Origin: Thunnus maccoyii
Lineage: Eukaryota; Chordata; Actinopteri; Scombriformes; Scombridae
Assembly: GCF_910596095.1 (NCBI RefSeq)
Contig: NC_056551.1
Location: 3,584,501-3,648,500 of the forward strand
Reading direction: 5' to 3'
Length of the DNA: 64,000 nucleotides
Part shown: piece after piece, positions 12,212 to 24,956 of the stretch
Layout: the number at the start of each line of letters is the position of its first letter
Position numbering within the stretch: position 1 is the stretch's first letter
Notes under the pieces: model-generated
What the model was told of the DNA's origin: nothing
The model's database searches: none
The model's input: only the letters and a program-made list of their open reading frames with translations
Made by a program: the position numbers and the translations under genes

Positions 12212-13259
12212 GGCTGTCAGTGAGGTGTGTCATGTTGAAAGTGATGCTGGTCTATGTTGCCCTCTACTGTTCTCTGTTGTCATGGCAACACAGCTGTCCA
12301 GTTCTGGGGAGCTCATGTGCTATGTCTGCAATACAGAGTTTAAATTTCACCTTGTTGTTGATTTCATGTCTAGGATCTTGAGCTGTGTTGAAAATCACTA
12401 GAAATTTAAATCTTTTCTCAAGCAAAAGTCCAGCATTGTTTCTTTTTCTTTGAATGTTGTACTGCACCTGCTTTGCCATTATGAAAATTGTCTTGTTTTG
12501 AAAAGCTGAACTCAAGTATTTAACAGAACCTTGTGGTCGCCCAACAATGTCTTTCAGAACCAGATCGTAACATGCTAAGACTTGTATTATATGAGAAAGT
12601 TCCCACTGTTGGGCTGTCCAAGGATCTCCCTATGTCCTCTAAAGGCCAAGTTGCAAGTCGCCAGAGTGATTGTAACATTGACATTACATTCAAGTACGTG
12701 TATCCAGTATTGGCAACGTTTCTTGTATCCCTCTCCATGTTTGTATCAATTCTCCTGTTTCTCTTCCACTGTTCATATATGACACACACTCCAACATGAA
12801 CCTGAGACTGTGCATGTGAGTCAGCTTTAATATAGCTCTGTAGATCTTGGCGTCAGGTGGCACAGTACTGTCATAGAGTCCACTATCTTCCTTCCTTCAC
12901 AGGATCCAGGTCCTGAACTGGGACATAGTCCGTGTTACTGTGTAATTTTCTATGGACTCATGTCATACCAAATCTGACCACTGAGTGTCCCCAATGAGCC
13001 TCTCTCCTCTGCGAATCACCTGTCAGGAACATCAGGAGAAGAGTTTTATTTGCTGTGGTTTGAAGTTGTTCCTACATATTACCTGTTGGTAAGCATTGTT
13101 CCAAATGTCTGTTTCCATGTTGATTTTCCAGTTTTTCAGTTTTCAATGTCTCTCTGTAGTGAAGCTGCAGACAGAAAGGTTCTTATAACTGACCTGTATA
13201 CCAGTGAGTATGCTATGACACAGAAGTGTGCCCTCAAACCTTCCCAGGTGTACTGTAAA

Positions 13260-15537
13260 AATTGAAATCAAAGTATGAAATCCTGGGGAAAAAACAGGAA
13301 ATTATGTAGTTTCTACCTTTCTCAAGGCTGTCTCACAAAAAAGAATGGAAAAAAACCCTATACATGGTAGGGGAGTGGTACAACTATTGGCAGAGAATAA
13401 GACTGAAAACAATGCATGTTAAAACGATCGAAGTGACAGAGAGGTTTAAAGACTCACCAAAAAAACTGCACAACAGTTTTTGTAATATTCTTATACACAC
13501 AATAATGTGTGTGATATGGTTTTTATTTTTTTTTGTAAAGTATAATTGCCAGGTTAAAATCCTTAAAATTGCATCTTCTCCTTCTCCCTCAAACATTTCA
13601 GAATCTATGAATATGTAAATACTGTATATTTCATTTAAAAGTTGCGCACACATGTCTCCTACTTCATTGTAAAGTCCATTCTCTGTATGTGCACTGGAGA
13701 CACATTAAAATCAGATTTTTGATGAGCTCAGAAAAGATGTCCACTTTCAGCAGATAAATGTGAAAACAGCCCTCTAGTGTCAAACTCTGCACACACATAA
13801 TTCTGCACAATGAAGCTCAAACATCCAACTGTTTGAACAAGAAGAAAAACATATTTTTGAGTGAATGGGGACTTTAATCTTTTGTTATGATGATTGCATG
13901 GTAAACAGTAGAAAAACAGTGTTCACATTACAATCTACCAGAAATGTGGGCTTTCATGTGTGATTGGCCAGCGCAGAACCTGGCTGGATGATGTCATGTT
14001 GCAGCAAATATGAGCCTCGTTCAACATCACATACACACAAAAATGTTTGTGTATTTCTTAGTCTAAAGGACCTAAAAGCCTGTTTTCTCAATCAGCTTCT
14101 TACTATGACCCATTATGTCTTACATGAAAACACAATTTTCTGGTTTTATAGTTTCACATGAGAGATTTCTGTATGTGTTTTTGTCATTGTGTTTCTCACC
14201 GTTTGTGAGTGGGTGGAGCTCACCAATCAGTTACATTTGAATCAAAACATGACAGTTGTTGGATTAATTACTGAGGCTGCCAATCAAATCTCAAACCACA
14301 CCCACCCAATCCTGATTAAGCAGATTTGCTGAGTTCTCATTCTTACACTCTTAATAAATAATAACTGAGGATGTTTTTTCCAAACTTTAACTTTCAGTGT
14401 TATTAATTTAGTTATGGATATTCAATGTTATTTTTTTAGGTATGTTTAAGTAAGATTATGAAAATCATTTGCATTAATACATGTCCGTTTTTATTTGTTT
14501 GTTTTTTTAATCAATAATATTCTGACATGACTGTATTTTGCTGGTAGAAAGTACACACTACACATGCAAATGTTTAATACCCTTTAATCAAAATACAGCA
14601 AATGGGATTAAACTCACTTTCATTAACACAAGACTGTACTTCCATTGGTCCTCCCATTTTCTACTAAAATTCCCAAACTTTTCAATATCACAGTTCAAAC
14701 CTCAACATACAGTTGCCCTCTTCAAACAGTCTCATCTTATTTTTTTGTTTTGTTTTCCTTAGATCATCAGTAACAATTCTGATTATTACAGTAACAGCAA
14801 CCAGCAGGTTTAAATCTTACAGCAGTCAGAGTGTGATGTAAGAGTATCGTAGCACTCTTTTAAACCTTTAAACTCAGAGGAATATCTTTACTCATTATGT
14901 TCCAAATGATGATGGTTGCCTTTGAGTGTTAAATTGAACATTAGCACTCAAAATGTACATGATGACTTTGAATGTACATTTAACACGCAAAAGAGTGAAC
15001 GTAGTGGTGATTCTCAGTTTTATGTTTCTTTTTAGGCAGCTAAAAGTGCTTGGTTAAGGTTTGGAAAAGATAATGGTCTTGGTTAAAAACTGGCTTGAGG
15101 CACTAGACAGGATGTTTACTTTTTCAATATTTGGCCAAAACCACAATCTTTCCCAATGTGTTTAAGTAGCCTAAACCCCAGGGTGCAAACTCCAGTCTGG
15201 TATCAATAGTCCCCACAACTAGTGTGCGATGCAACAATATCACACTTCTCAGACTGGAAAAAATGTTGCCAATTAACATAATCTGAGCAGAAATTACATT
15301 TACTTCTCAATTTGTTTGACAAAACCATTTAGTAGTATATAAAGGATATTTTAGGAAACAGGGTTGCATATTGTCTGAAAAAAAGGTCTTTCCAAATCAG
15401 ACGTTAGATTAAAATCGCAAAGCTGTTATGCCAACTCATAACTGTTGCATACCAGGCCGTGCCATTTAAATTATCAACCTATGGGGAATGCTGGTACTTA
15501 GTAGAAGAAAAACAACAAGAAGTAAAGCATGCAATTT
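13260..15537. other. 3' flank of gene copy 1, duplicated, no second gene
   Basis: Everything here has a counterpart at about 28640-31070, but no ORF is shared in frame between the two copies, so I call it non-coding. Both copies carry a stretch around 'cactacacatgcaaatgttt' and one around 'atgttgccaattaacataatc' that are nearly identical. These could be regulatory or simply young. Confidence 0.5.
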
Positions 15538-15543
15538 TTTATT
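15538..15543 (-). terminator. Candidate polyadenylation signal for copy 1
   Basis: AATAAA on the minus strand, about 50 bases past the TAG stop codon. In copy 2 the same spot has become a T-run without the hexamer, but another AATAAA is present nearer its stop codon. Confidence 0.5.
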
Positions 15544-15592
15544 TGTTGGCAGATTTGTATGTGCTCAGCTTGGCCTTGGGGTGATTCAGAGT

Positions 15593-18275
15593 CTAGTAAG
15601 GTGGAAGGAGGAACTTCCATGACTCATCCCAACCTAAAAGTGACTTGATAGTCATCTGCTTTTTCAGACCATTGGGCTGGACCGAAAACCTCCAAGATTC
15701 TTCCCACTCTTCAAAGAACTTGTCTTGGGTTTCATCCTCTATGTTAATCTTCTTTACTGAGGCAGAGCCTTTCTTTGGACGTGGTTGAGTTTTACCCAGC
15801 AAGTGGCATCCTGCCCATGTCCTCTCTGATTGTTTCTCCTTCTCGATGTTGGAGTACAAATGCCTTCTTATGTTGGTCTTTTTCGTTATAATCACCCTAG
15901 GGTCAACAGGATTCTTAGACTTACTTTTGTCTTTGATATGTGCACTGGGCTCCTGCAGGAACTGATGGGATTTTTCCCAAAGCTTTAAGGTCATAGGGTT
16001 GTTGCTAAAGTTGGTGTTGATGTTATGTTGTATGTTCTTTCCTCTTGACCATATGATTGCATAGTGACATGGGCTGGGAGAGGACTCCACCCAGGGTTGT
16101 TCCACATGGGGCATGGGGTTGGCGAGCCTGAATGACATTCCCCACTTAGATCCATGCTCATTGACAGTGGTATGTTGCTGAGGAGCAGTGCTGCTCTCTG
16201 ACGGTCCATAATGACTTGGTTGATGGTTCAGAAGTGGCCCAGCTCTCCATGAATCACTCCACTCTTTCTCAGGGTATCTTTCCGTAAAGATCAGGTTGTC
16301 AAAAGAGCGACTCATTTTAGCTTTGGCTCTTTGCGAGGAAATCTTCTCTCTCTGGGACTTAATTTCCATACAGTTCTCCCTAGACACCTGCTCAGTGCAG
16401 TGCTCTGTGTGGAAGGCAAACCTCCAGGCTTCCATCCACTGGGTTAGGGAGGGTTTGTCATGGTGGAACTCAGTTTCTGAGACCATCCAGGCTACCTGCC
16501 AGTCAGAAAGAGACCTAAAGTACTTCTTGTGTGCCTGTGAAGCTTCAGGATGGTGCGAAGCTGCTGTTTGTGCTTTACCCTGCCCATGTTCTGATTTTTC
16601 CTGGTTTCTTGAGAACCTCCAGGATTCTCCCCAACTCTGCTCCCCTGTTTGCCCATTCTGAAGGAGTTCTACAGATGCAAAGTGATTCTGGTCCCTCACC
16701 CGATCTGCTCTGATTTTGGGTGTGGTTGACCAACCCTGCTGCCAAAGTTCAGGCTCCTGATGCATGGGCTGACAGGTGAATTTCCATGAGTCTTTCCACT
16801 CTGAGGCCTCAGGCTTCATGTCTCCTCCCTTCTCTGACTCTCTAAAAGGCCTTGAAGGGTCAGGTCTCATTCTTCTCCTCTCCATCCTCATTCTATGTTT
16901 CAGTGTCTTCCAGGATTCCCTCCATTCTGGGGCATCCTGGACATTTTCCAAGTGTTTCTCATGAAGTAACTTATAGTGGATGAATTCTCTCTTTGGGTGG
17001 TAAATCACAGTATGTTTTAGTTGCTCATAGCATGGGTCTGCCTTCTCTGATGTTGAATTTAGGTTCTCCTCCACCTTCTGAGTCTCCATCTTTGATGGTA
17101 ATGTCTTTAGGACTTTCTCTATTTCTTCACATGGTTTGGAGTTGTTTTTGGTCACCTGCCAAGACTCGTTCCACTCATCAAGAGCCTTATATTCATTGCA
17201 GAGATGCAAGTACAGATCTCTGCATTTCTGCTCATAAGACACAAGCGTGACATTATGGAGATTTGACTCTTTCTGTGGGCTCCGATCATCATAGGTATCA
17301 CTGTGATCTTGCCTCACAGACAGATCAGAATTCTTGTGGTTGTTGGAGACCACCATGGCTGCTCTCCATGCGTTAGCCCACTCTGGACTATGATATTTTT
17401 GAACTTGTGGCGACTTGGATTTGTTGCAATCATGGTGGTTGATAAACTTCCAAGATTCTTCCCACTTTGAACTTATCTCTCTATCCTTATCCTGCTTTTT
17501 AGCAATGGACTCATTCATAAGCACATCATCTGGAACAGTAGAATGATCCTGCTGATCTGCTGGTTTGGTGGATCTCCATGACTCGCTCCACTCTGATGAG
17601 CACAAGGCTTCATTGTGGCGCTGAGTTTCCACCAAGAAGGTAAATAATCCAGATTTGAGGACATTCTCTCCATTTACAGAAGATGTGTCTTCCTTCTTAT
17701 TCTTTTTGTCAGGCTTTCTCCAGGACATCTGCCACTCCTCAGTGGGAAGACACAAGTCAAGCTCTTGTGATTCCACCACCCTGTAGTCAGGTTTCTTCCA
17801 GAGATGAAGGTTGTGAGGATCCACCATGTTGGGCTCATTTGGCCAAGGCTTGCCTGCCTCAGTGTAGGGCTGCTGAGTTGCAAACATCCAGCACTGGCCC
17901 CAGTTTGTTGTAGCTGTGGAGCCCTCTGCTGATGATGGCAAGGATTTGTTGTACTTCCATGACTTCCCCCACAGCATAGCAGAAGGTTGAGTCTGGGTGA
18001 TGCACATGAGCAATTGTAGCCTGTTAAACTTCTTGTCCTGCCCCTTTTTGTCCTTGAAGTTGGGGACTGGAGTGGAGAAGCCTCTGCTCTGGCTTCCTGT
18101 TCTGCCCAGTGGAGCTGAACCTGCACCACGAGGAAGATCAGGAGGAATCTGTGGTTGCTTGCTCTTCAAGAGGTTGTAGTTTTCCATCTGAGTCTCAGCG
18201 GGTTTAGTTTTCCTCTCCACTTTTTTGTAGGTTCCCAGTCTGGCAGATAAACGGTCCTCCCAGTCCTGCTTAATA
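15593..18275 (-). CDS. W-x-x-S-W repeat protein, copy 1, large terminal exon
   Basis: I do not recognise this protein. The exon opens after CTTCCTCAG at 18276-18280 and runs 894 codons to TAG at 15593. Joined in phase 2 to the start exon at 21613-21749 it predicts 939 aa. About 20 tryptophan-pair motifs are spread along it at irregular spacing, for example EWSESWR, KWEESWK, EWRESWK, EWKDSWK, EWSDSWR, EWEESWR and, just before the end, GWDESWKF. Several are degenerate (SKWGMSFR, KLWEKSH). Between motifs the chain is rich in Lys, Glu, Ser, Gln and His, with no signal peptide, membrane span or familiar domain, so it is probably largely disordered and intracellular. The open reading continues upstream of the acceptor into intron sequence (a hydrophobic stretch that should not be counted). 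The paralogue at 31212-33834 is very similar. Function is unknown; a repeated docking or scaffold role is only a guess. Confidence 0.85.
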
Positions 18276-21200
18276 CTGAGGAAGCAAATATATAGGAAAA
18301 ATATAATGTATATATATGGAAAAAAATGCCATGCAGAAAATATGACTACATACAAGGACAATATGGCAAATAGAAATCTTTTAAAGATGGAATGAAACAG
18401 ACACTTTAACTTCCTGTAAAACTGTAAATATTTAAAGGTGACCTAATTCTTCCAGTAATAACAACAGCTGTGATTTTTTGTGACATACATAAATGACGTG
18501 GGTAGGTGTGTCACCAAGTGATACATTATAATAATCAATATGACATTAAATCAAGATAGATAATGACTATATTTACAGTACAGGTTTAAATTATACAGTA
18601 TGTTAGAGTAATTCTGAATTCATACAAAAACATCTTGGATCCTATTTCATATTTGAAAATCTGCCTGCAGTATTCCATAAATCCATAAGTTTTACTTCTA
18701 TCAACATTTCCCACCCTCCTCCTTAAAAGAGGAAGGAGAAGAAAAAAAAATCCAAAACAAAATACACAGTTACAGAAAGCTTCAGATAAACTTTTAAATG
18801 CATTTTTCCACAAAATGACTGTGAGGACACACTGTGGATTTAGGCCCCCATCACTTACTTTGAAAGTACTTTTGAAGGGGATCGTTTGATAGTCAGTATG
18901 GAGGAATGAATTCAGCGAGGAAACCCTCTTTCAGTGTTTATATGGGCAAATGACTGTGTTTTAAGACAGACATGAAAAACTGTGAACCTACCTCCAAGTG
19001 ATTATCATCTCATCTTAAGGTCACATCACCAATGGAAAATATATTGGGTTCAGTCTTGGCTTTCATTTGTTATTATTGGTCACACCGTCATATATCATGA
19101 TGTTGTGTGATGTAACAGCTGTACAGTAAAGTAGGGGTGGGAATCACAGATGAACTCACAATACAATACTATCACGATATTTTCCCATGATAACGATATC
19201 TGTAACTGAAGAAAAAAGAAAAAATATTTCAAAGAGCAGGAACTAGTCAGATAATGTACGATGTTTATTAACAGTACATTAGTTTCACAGTAAAGAAATG
19301 CCGCCAAGTATAAATATCAGAACACTGCTAACTGTAGCTTGTGCCACTCACACAGAGCTGCTGAGAGCATTAACAAGTCTGATAAGAGACAACAAAGAGA
19401 CAACGTTGTGCTTCTGTGGCAGTAAACACGACACATGACCTGCAGATACCTAACTGTGTTAACTAAAGCTTTATAATATATTTAGGGTTGACGAGTGATG
19501 ATGACGGTAGGCTAAACGTTGACATGATAAACAGCAGTGTCACAGCTATGTACTGACACTCCTCCACAGATACACACACCATAGAGCGTCTCATAGTATA
19601 GCCGTTAGCTGAGCTACAACAAAGGTACCACACAGAGACTTTTACAAAAGGGCCATGAATGTGCTTCTAGTGACTGTCAAAGCTCCAGCAGACTCTCTAT
19701 GTTTGCAGCACAGACATGTACAGTCTGACAGCAGTTGCTCATGGCTGATTATTTTGCTTGCATTTCATCATCGTTGTCACCTATGATTGCCATCCTTCTC
19801 AGTGTCACTAGTCTGTTCAGTGCCTCCATAATGAGGCGGAAGGTAGTGGTGCGCTGGTAGTGGTAAGCCAATGTAGCTGAATCAATTCTGAGCGGTCCTG
19901 TGTTTAAAAAAATGTAGCAATACTTGGCGCCAGTATATCGATAATGTATTGCAAGTGGAATATGTTGCAATATCAATTTTTTTGTGAAGTCTAAAGGTGT
20001 AAGGATAGCAGTATATCTGACTGTACTGTTAAGATTTAGACCTGTAGAGAAACTCTGTGCAGGATGAGATGATGTGACTGAGTGATGCACAGATACTCCA
20101 CAGGGAAAAAATACTAGCTGCCAGCCCCTCAATAAAACTACAGTTTATTTACAGGAAACAGGGACTGTTGTGCTGTTAGGTTATTGGACCATGTTGTGAA
20201 GAATGTAATACCACTACTCATGTAGATGTAATATTACCGTACTGATATTTTACTCAAGCAGATGTAAAAGTACTAGTTTAAACTTATGTAAATAAAAGTA
20301 TGAACTTCTCATTTAAAATGTACCATAAAATATATGTGATTTGATATTTTCAACTTCATATCACTGAGAGGAAACTTATTTTAACTTTTTAAATTTGGCA
20401 GGGAACCTTGTATTGGTTCTCTGGTGTGCAGTAACTCCTTCCCTCAGTGTTCAGTTTCGACTGTAAAAACACTATTCGTGTCACTTTGTTCAGGTATTCA
20501 TTACTCCTCCCAGTAAATCTGTTTAAGTGCCTAAAGAGCATTGACATACAATCCATTTTAGTACATGTTGCTACTGTCTGAGCTCTGGTGTCGCAGTCAG
20601 CTGCTAACCTTTAAGTGTGCTAATGGATCAAATTTTCCTCACAGGATGCCTTAATTTTTACATTCTTTGAGTGTAAGACAGTTATTTGTTAGCAGAATAA
20701 AGCAATTGTGGAGATATTTCCATTCTTATATGATGAAGGTCAGATCAGTCAATAACCTCCTCTGTCATTTCAGAACCTGCCATTACCTTCCTGTCTAGCA
20801 GATTGTTGCCTGTATGCTGGATTTTCCCCTTTTGACTTGGTTGCCTGTTTTGATTGCCTGCCTGTTGAGTAAACTTTGCTCCTGCGTCTCAGTTGTTCAT
20901 TTGAGTCTGCACCTTGCTTACCTTAATTGTTGCATGTCTACATAAATTAGGGGTGGACCAAACCCAGATCCAGCATTCAATCTGTACAGTTTATCAGTCA
21001 AGCTCACAAAGACAGTCATCAGATAGTTGAATTACTTTAATGTAGATTATTAGTAGTTAGTAGTTGGTGGTTTTTACCCTTTCAAGACCAATATAATATG
21101 TAGTGTGATAAATTGCATTAGCTTACATTTGCACACATGCAATTAAATATTTGGATTGCTTTGTATTTATCTCTGCAGGACAGGACAATATAAAGAGATC

Positions 21201-21612
21201 TGGGTTCATCTTTTAACACATCAGGTAAATATATAAATGTCAGTATCAAGTTCAGTCTAATTGGAAGTGTTAGGTCTATCATAAAAATGTACTCTGCTGC
21301 TGAAAATATTCAATCATTCTGAATCACTATATAAATAGTAGATTGAAATAAATAAAGTATGATAAAAATGTTTATGCTGCGGCATCATGTTGGTGTCAGG
21401 GTATGAGACACAGACTACATAAAAACATGATCTCTCTCCACATTTCCTGTCCTCTATTAGTACTACTGGTTACTATCCCATTAAGGCAAAATGCCAAAAA
21501 AAATCTTTATGTGGAAATTAGACGCCATAAATACCATGTATTTCTTTTTATAGACTTTTTAAGGACCTATAGACAGCCTGTGAAGAGACAGACAAACAGT
21601 TTCAATCCTTAC
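18276..21612. other. Intron of gene copy 1
   Basis: Inferred from the matching phase-2 borders (donor TC|GTAAGG at 21613 and acceptor CTCAG|T at 18276). It contains the right end of block A, an unshared part at 19094-20397 that includes a hAT-like fragment, and the left end of block B. Confidence 0.65.
19130..20000. mobile_element. hAT-like non-autonomous element or fragment in intron of copy 1
   Basis: It begins near 'taggggtgggaatcacagat' and has 'tatcacgatattttcccatg'; near its far end is 'tatatcgataatgtattgca', all typical of fish hAT-derived elements with GATATC-rich ends. It is absent at the matching place in copy 2, so it was inserted after duplication or lost there. Exact ends and the target-site duplication were not resolved. 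Confidence 0.4.
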
Positions 21613-21749
21613 GAGATCAAAGCGCTCTTCTCCACTCGTTCCTGCTCCAGCTGCATCTTCTGCCCATACTCTCGTTCTCTGATCTCCCAGACGTTCTTCA
21701 TGATGGAGGCATCACAGGCGACCACCTCAGGGTTCCTGTCACTAGACAT
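21613..21749 (-). CDS. Start exon of W-x-x-S-W gene, copy 1
   Basis: A 46-residue start segment, too short to stand out as an ORF. It follows a good acceptor (CTCTCTGTTTGCAG, exon from 21770) with 21 untranslated bases, then ATG at 21747-21749. The donor TC|GTAAGG is strong. The peptide begins MSSDRNPEVV, contains VWEIREREYGQKMQLEQERV and ends EKSALI plus a split Ser codon, which joins in frame to the large exon (IKQDWEDRL). It is predicted as a charged amphipathic helix. The version at 43490-43626 differs at only a few residues. Because an acceptor precedes the ATG, at least one untranslated exon must lie further right, within or beyond block B. Confidence 0.75.
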
Positions 21750-22914
21750 CTTCAAACTGCTTCAAACTCCCTGCAAACAGAGAGAAAAGGGTGAATAAAC
21801 CTCTGAAGAATCATTGTTATATCCACATTTTTTCTCTTTTTTTATAATAATTGTGGCATCCTGAGTCCTGCAGAGGTGGAGGTGATGTACCTTATAGTGC
21901 TGATCTTCTGTTTACTAATCTGTGCAAAGAAGCTGCAGACAGCTCTCCTATATACTGTCACTCTGCGAACCATTAACCTGCTGTTAGATGTTTTAGGGGC
22001 TGTCCTGACTAAAAATAACACCCTCCAACACACACACACAGAAGATTTACTGCCCTGATACATTCTTGGAATAATACAGTAAAATATTGCTTACACGTTG
22101 AGGCATCAGTATTGATAATGTACTTTATTGTAAGATATAGTTTATATATCAGTCACAGCGGCTGATTTTCTGCAAAAGAAATACTTTTAATACTTAAATA
22201 AGTAAATTCAGCTGATAATATTTAAAATATTTACTTTACTTTTACATTGCAATATTGATTTTATTTTAAGTAAAACATCCAAGGATTTCTTCCACCACTG
22301 GAGACACTTTTATCATTCAGTGGGGGTTTAAAGTGGATACATGTTCCTGACAAATTATCTTTACATCATAAAAAGGTGCAAATACTGTAAAAATATGACG
22401 TGAAAGCAAAAATAGCTGTAAAAGACTTAAGACTTATCACTTATGGTAAGGATAATACCTTTATCTTGTTAGTGGTTCTTGAGAAAAAGGGGCCGTCAAC
22501 AAAATCATCAGAATTCATCCAAATCAGCAAGGAAATCTGATCAGCAGTTTTTTCTGAACAAAATTGAAACAGACATCTTTATTCTAGGGCTTTACTGCCA
22601 GCATCACTGCACAGGTCTAAAATCAGCATCGCTATGTGCCATATCATGTGTTATTTATGGTTTAAGTTTTATGGAGCACATATCCAGCTCACACCCTATA
22701 GCTTACACTTCCTACATGTGCAGTACAGTATGTGCAGTACATGCTTACCATACCAGTGTGTCCCACAGAATGATGTGGTAAGCCACGGGGTTTGGTTGGG
22801 TCTTGATTGAGAAAAAAATAAATAAATAGAAAAATTGAATTTTTTCACCTACCTGGGAGGGTCTTAATCTACCTGGGTGGGCCGCCCCAGTAATGCCTAT
22901 TTATGGGAAATTCT

Positions 22915-22985
22915 GTGTACATACTGTACTGTACATACTGTACTGTACTGTACATACATGTACAGACTATACATACATGTACAGT
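22915..22985. repeat. Palindromic ACTGTACAT-type short repeat
   Basis: Repeats of ACTGTACT and ACATGTACAG make a self-complementary stretch just beside 'taagtcctgcagaatgg'. In copy 2 the counterpart at about 45341-45353 keeps only one such unit, so the array expanded or contracted after duplication. Confidence 0.7.
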
Positions 22986-23270
22986 AAGTCCTGCAGAATG
23001 GTATGCTGGGAATGTCAACCCTCCTGAAACACAGACACGCTCAGCTCTGCCAAAAACATTTACTGCAAACATGCATTTGTTTCATTAAAAGAAAATAAAT
23101 TTGGAACATTCTTTTTTGGGCTGCTTATAAGCAAATGTGCACAAGTGTTTGGAAACAGACAGATGACTGTATCTGTGTTGACAGAGATTTGAATTGTCCT
23201 TTCTGGTTGTTCTGTGTGTCTCTGAGGGATCACAAAAACATTTGTTCCACCTCCTGTCAGGGTGCTGTGA

Positions 23271-23298
23271 CCCTGACCCCCTCCACCCCCAACCCCCC
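23271..23298 (-). other. Possible G-quadruplex motif (minus strand)
   Basis: The plus strand carries C-runs of 3, 5, 5 and 6, separated by 2-4 bases. The minus strand could therefore fold as a G-quadruplex. The paralogous position in copy 2 (about 45650) lacks it. Only structure potential is claimed. Confidence 0.5.
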
Positions 23299-24269
23299 AT
23301 TGCAAATACATAAGTACAGTTTTCAGATTCAGATTCAGACCACTTTATTTATCCTGAAAGAGCAATTCAGTTTGGCAGTGTACCCAGACCATGCATAAGA
23401 AAAACAAAAAACAAACAAACAAAAAACAGACAGATCTATGCCAGAGACAGTCAGTACACAGATTCTCACAGACATGTAAATAAATGAACAATAAATGTTT
23501 TTTTAAAATGCTCAAGTGGAATTAGAGAGTGTAACTTCACATTTTTTTCTAGCTCATTATGTTTGTATGCATAATATTTAAATCCACTTTTTCCAAGTTC
23601 AGTATGAACAAGAGGTACAGTTCATGTTAAAATGTCCTGTGATCTAACATTGTCAGTACTGTAGTTAAATGTAACCAGAGAGCAGAGGTAATGAGGCACT
23701 TTTGCAGGAGGGTATTATAAATAAACAACATACAATGCTTGTGTTTTTTAAGGAGGATAATCCCCCCTTTTCATATAAAATGCAATGGGGAGTGAGGAAT
23801 TTCTCACCTGTGATGAAATGCAGTGTGCACTGTGTTACACAGAGTAAAGAGGCTTTAAGGTGGGAGGAGAAGCATTGCTTTCCCAATTATCACTGCCTGG
23901 ATTATATTCACGGACAACATTTTTTTTTAATGAAAGAAGCAGTACATTAGATATCGCTCTGAAGTCTGAGAGAGGAGGTAGGAGTGGATAGGGGGGCATA
24001 CAAGATGCAGGACTCTGGCAACAGAGAGAGACTAGGGGTTGCATTCTGATTGGTAAGGTTTAGGCAACAAAATCATTTTGGTTAAGGTTATACTATGCTT
24101 TAAACTTTCTTCTGTATAAAACCAAGACCATGATTTCCCTAGCTTTATCCAAATGCTGCCAGTACCTAAATATACTCAGAAAAAAGAAAGGGAGCCATGA
24201 AATGCAAAAAAGTGAGAGAATGCTGCAGGAAATCAATGCGAGGTACACAGTCACCTATCCAGCTGTTCT

Positions 24270-24640
24270 ACACTTTACATGGAAAAGAAAAAACAAGATC
24301 TTTTGGTGACTGATGTTGCTCTCTCTGACCATTTCTGTTTTCTTTGAGAGTGCTATCTCCATGCACACAAATGTTCAAACAGAGGTAATCACAAAATGGT
24401 ATATCACTGAAAACACCAGTGAAATATTTATTCAGGCCTTCTCTGTTGTACCCTCCCCCTATTGGGTCTCGGTCAATGAGCTTGTAGATAATTTCAGTTC
24501 TAAAATTACAAATGTTATTGATGCCATTGCACCCACTAAGGTGAAGGCTGTCTCTGGTAAGAAAAGATCTCCAGTGTTTCGAAGACACCCTGATCATATC
24601 AGGATTATCAAAAAATACAGATGCAAATATCAATAAATAG
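24270..24640 (+). mobile_element. LINE fragment (region between endonuclease and reverse transcriptase)
   Basis: An ORF at 24313-24636 contains NFSSKITNVIDAIAPTKVK followed by a basic stretch. This is the pattern of the linker after the APE-type endonuclease in CR1/L2-like fish LINEs; a similar piece at about 57955-57980 reads LNTVAPLKAKK. No endonuclease or RT follows, so it is a short dead fragment. Confidence 0.5.
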
Positions 24641-24956
24641 TATGAACACATTCTGCAAGTAGAAATGGTTCCCGTGCGTCTGAGCAGGACACGGGACACA
24701 GTGTAAATGCAGAATGCAGGTTTTTATTTAGGTGTTTGTTAAACAGGTAACTGCAGAGAGGAAACAGCTGCTCTGGCGCTGATAACTGTGCACCTTTATT
24801 AGTGTCAGCACAGTGCACATGTGTATAGACACAAACTCCATCAGGGGTCTCTATAGCTGTTAAAGCCGACTGACAGCTGATCCAGCTGTGATCAGCTGTC
24901 GCCATCATCAGAAACAGACGTCACTTCACGTGACGCTTCAAAGAAGAGGATGTCTC

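Larger units (their letters stand above)
12890..19093. repeat. Segmental duplication block A, copy 1
   Basis: This block aligns by eye along its length with 27930-34764. The first shared words are around 'ttcacaggatccaggt' and the last around 'ttattattggtcacacc'. It carries the 3' flank, the large exon and part of the intron of gene copy 1. Non-coding parts differ by many substitutions and indels of non-triplet size, while the coding exon is much better preserved. Confidence 0.85.
20398..23860. repeat. Segmental duplication block B, copy 1
   Basis: Aligns with 42288-46140, from 'gggaaccttgtattgg' to the region near 'agtgtgcactgtgttaca'. It holds the start exon of gene copy 1 and its 5' flank, so promoter sequence is probably included. 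Copy 2 has an extra 656-bp insertion at 44656-45311. Confidence 0.85.

Noticed and set aside
12026-12223. Poly-Asp ORF
   Set aside because: Translation of the GAT microsatellite.
12533-12799. 88-aa ORF with a hydrophobic C-terminal half
   Set aside because: No splice borders, homology or paralogue; only one copy and no codon pattern evidence.
16296-18179. Several plus-strand ORFs of 60-120 aa opposite the giant exon of copy 1, and likewise at 31942-33466
   Set aside because: Shadows of the W-repeat reading; TGG and TCC-rich coding leaves few stops on the other strand.
18276-18361. Upstream extension of the giant ORF with a hydrophobic N-terminus that looks like a signal peptide
   Set aside because: It lies upstream of a good acceptor and is not alignable in frame with copy 2; it is intron sequence.
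21842-22063. Overlapping conserved ORFs on both strands (60 and 73 aa), kept in both duplicated copies (43716-43937)
   Set aside because: Between copies the differences mostly change residues in both frames, so open frames here reflect recent duplication, not coding. The segment may still be untranslated exon or promoter.
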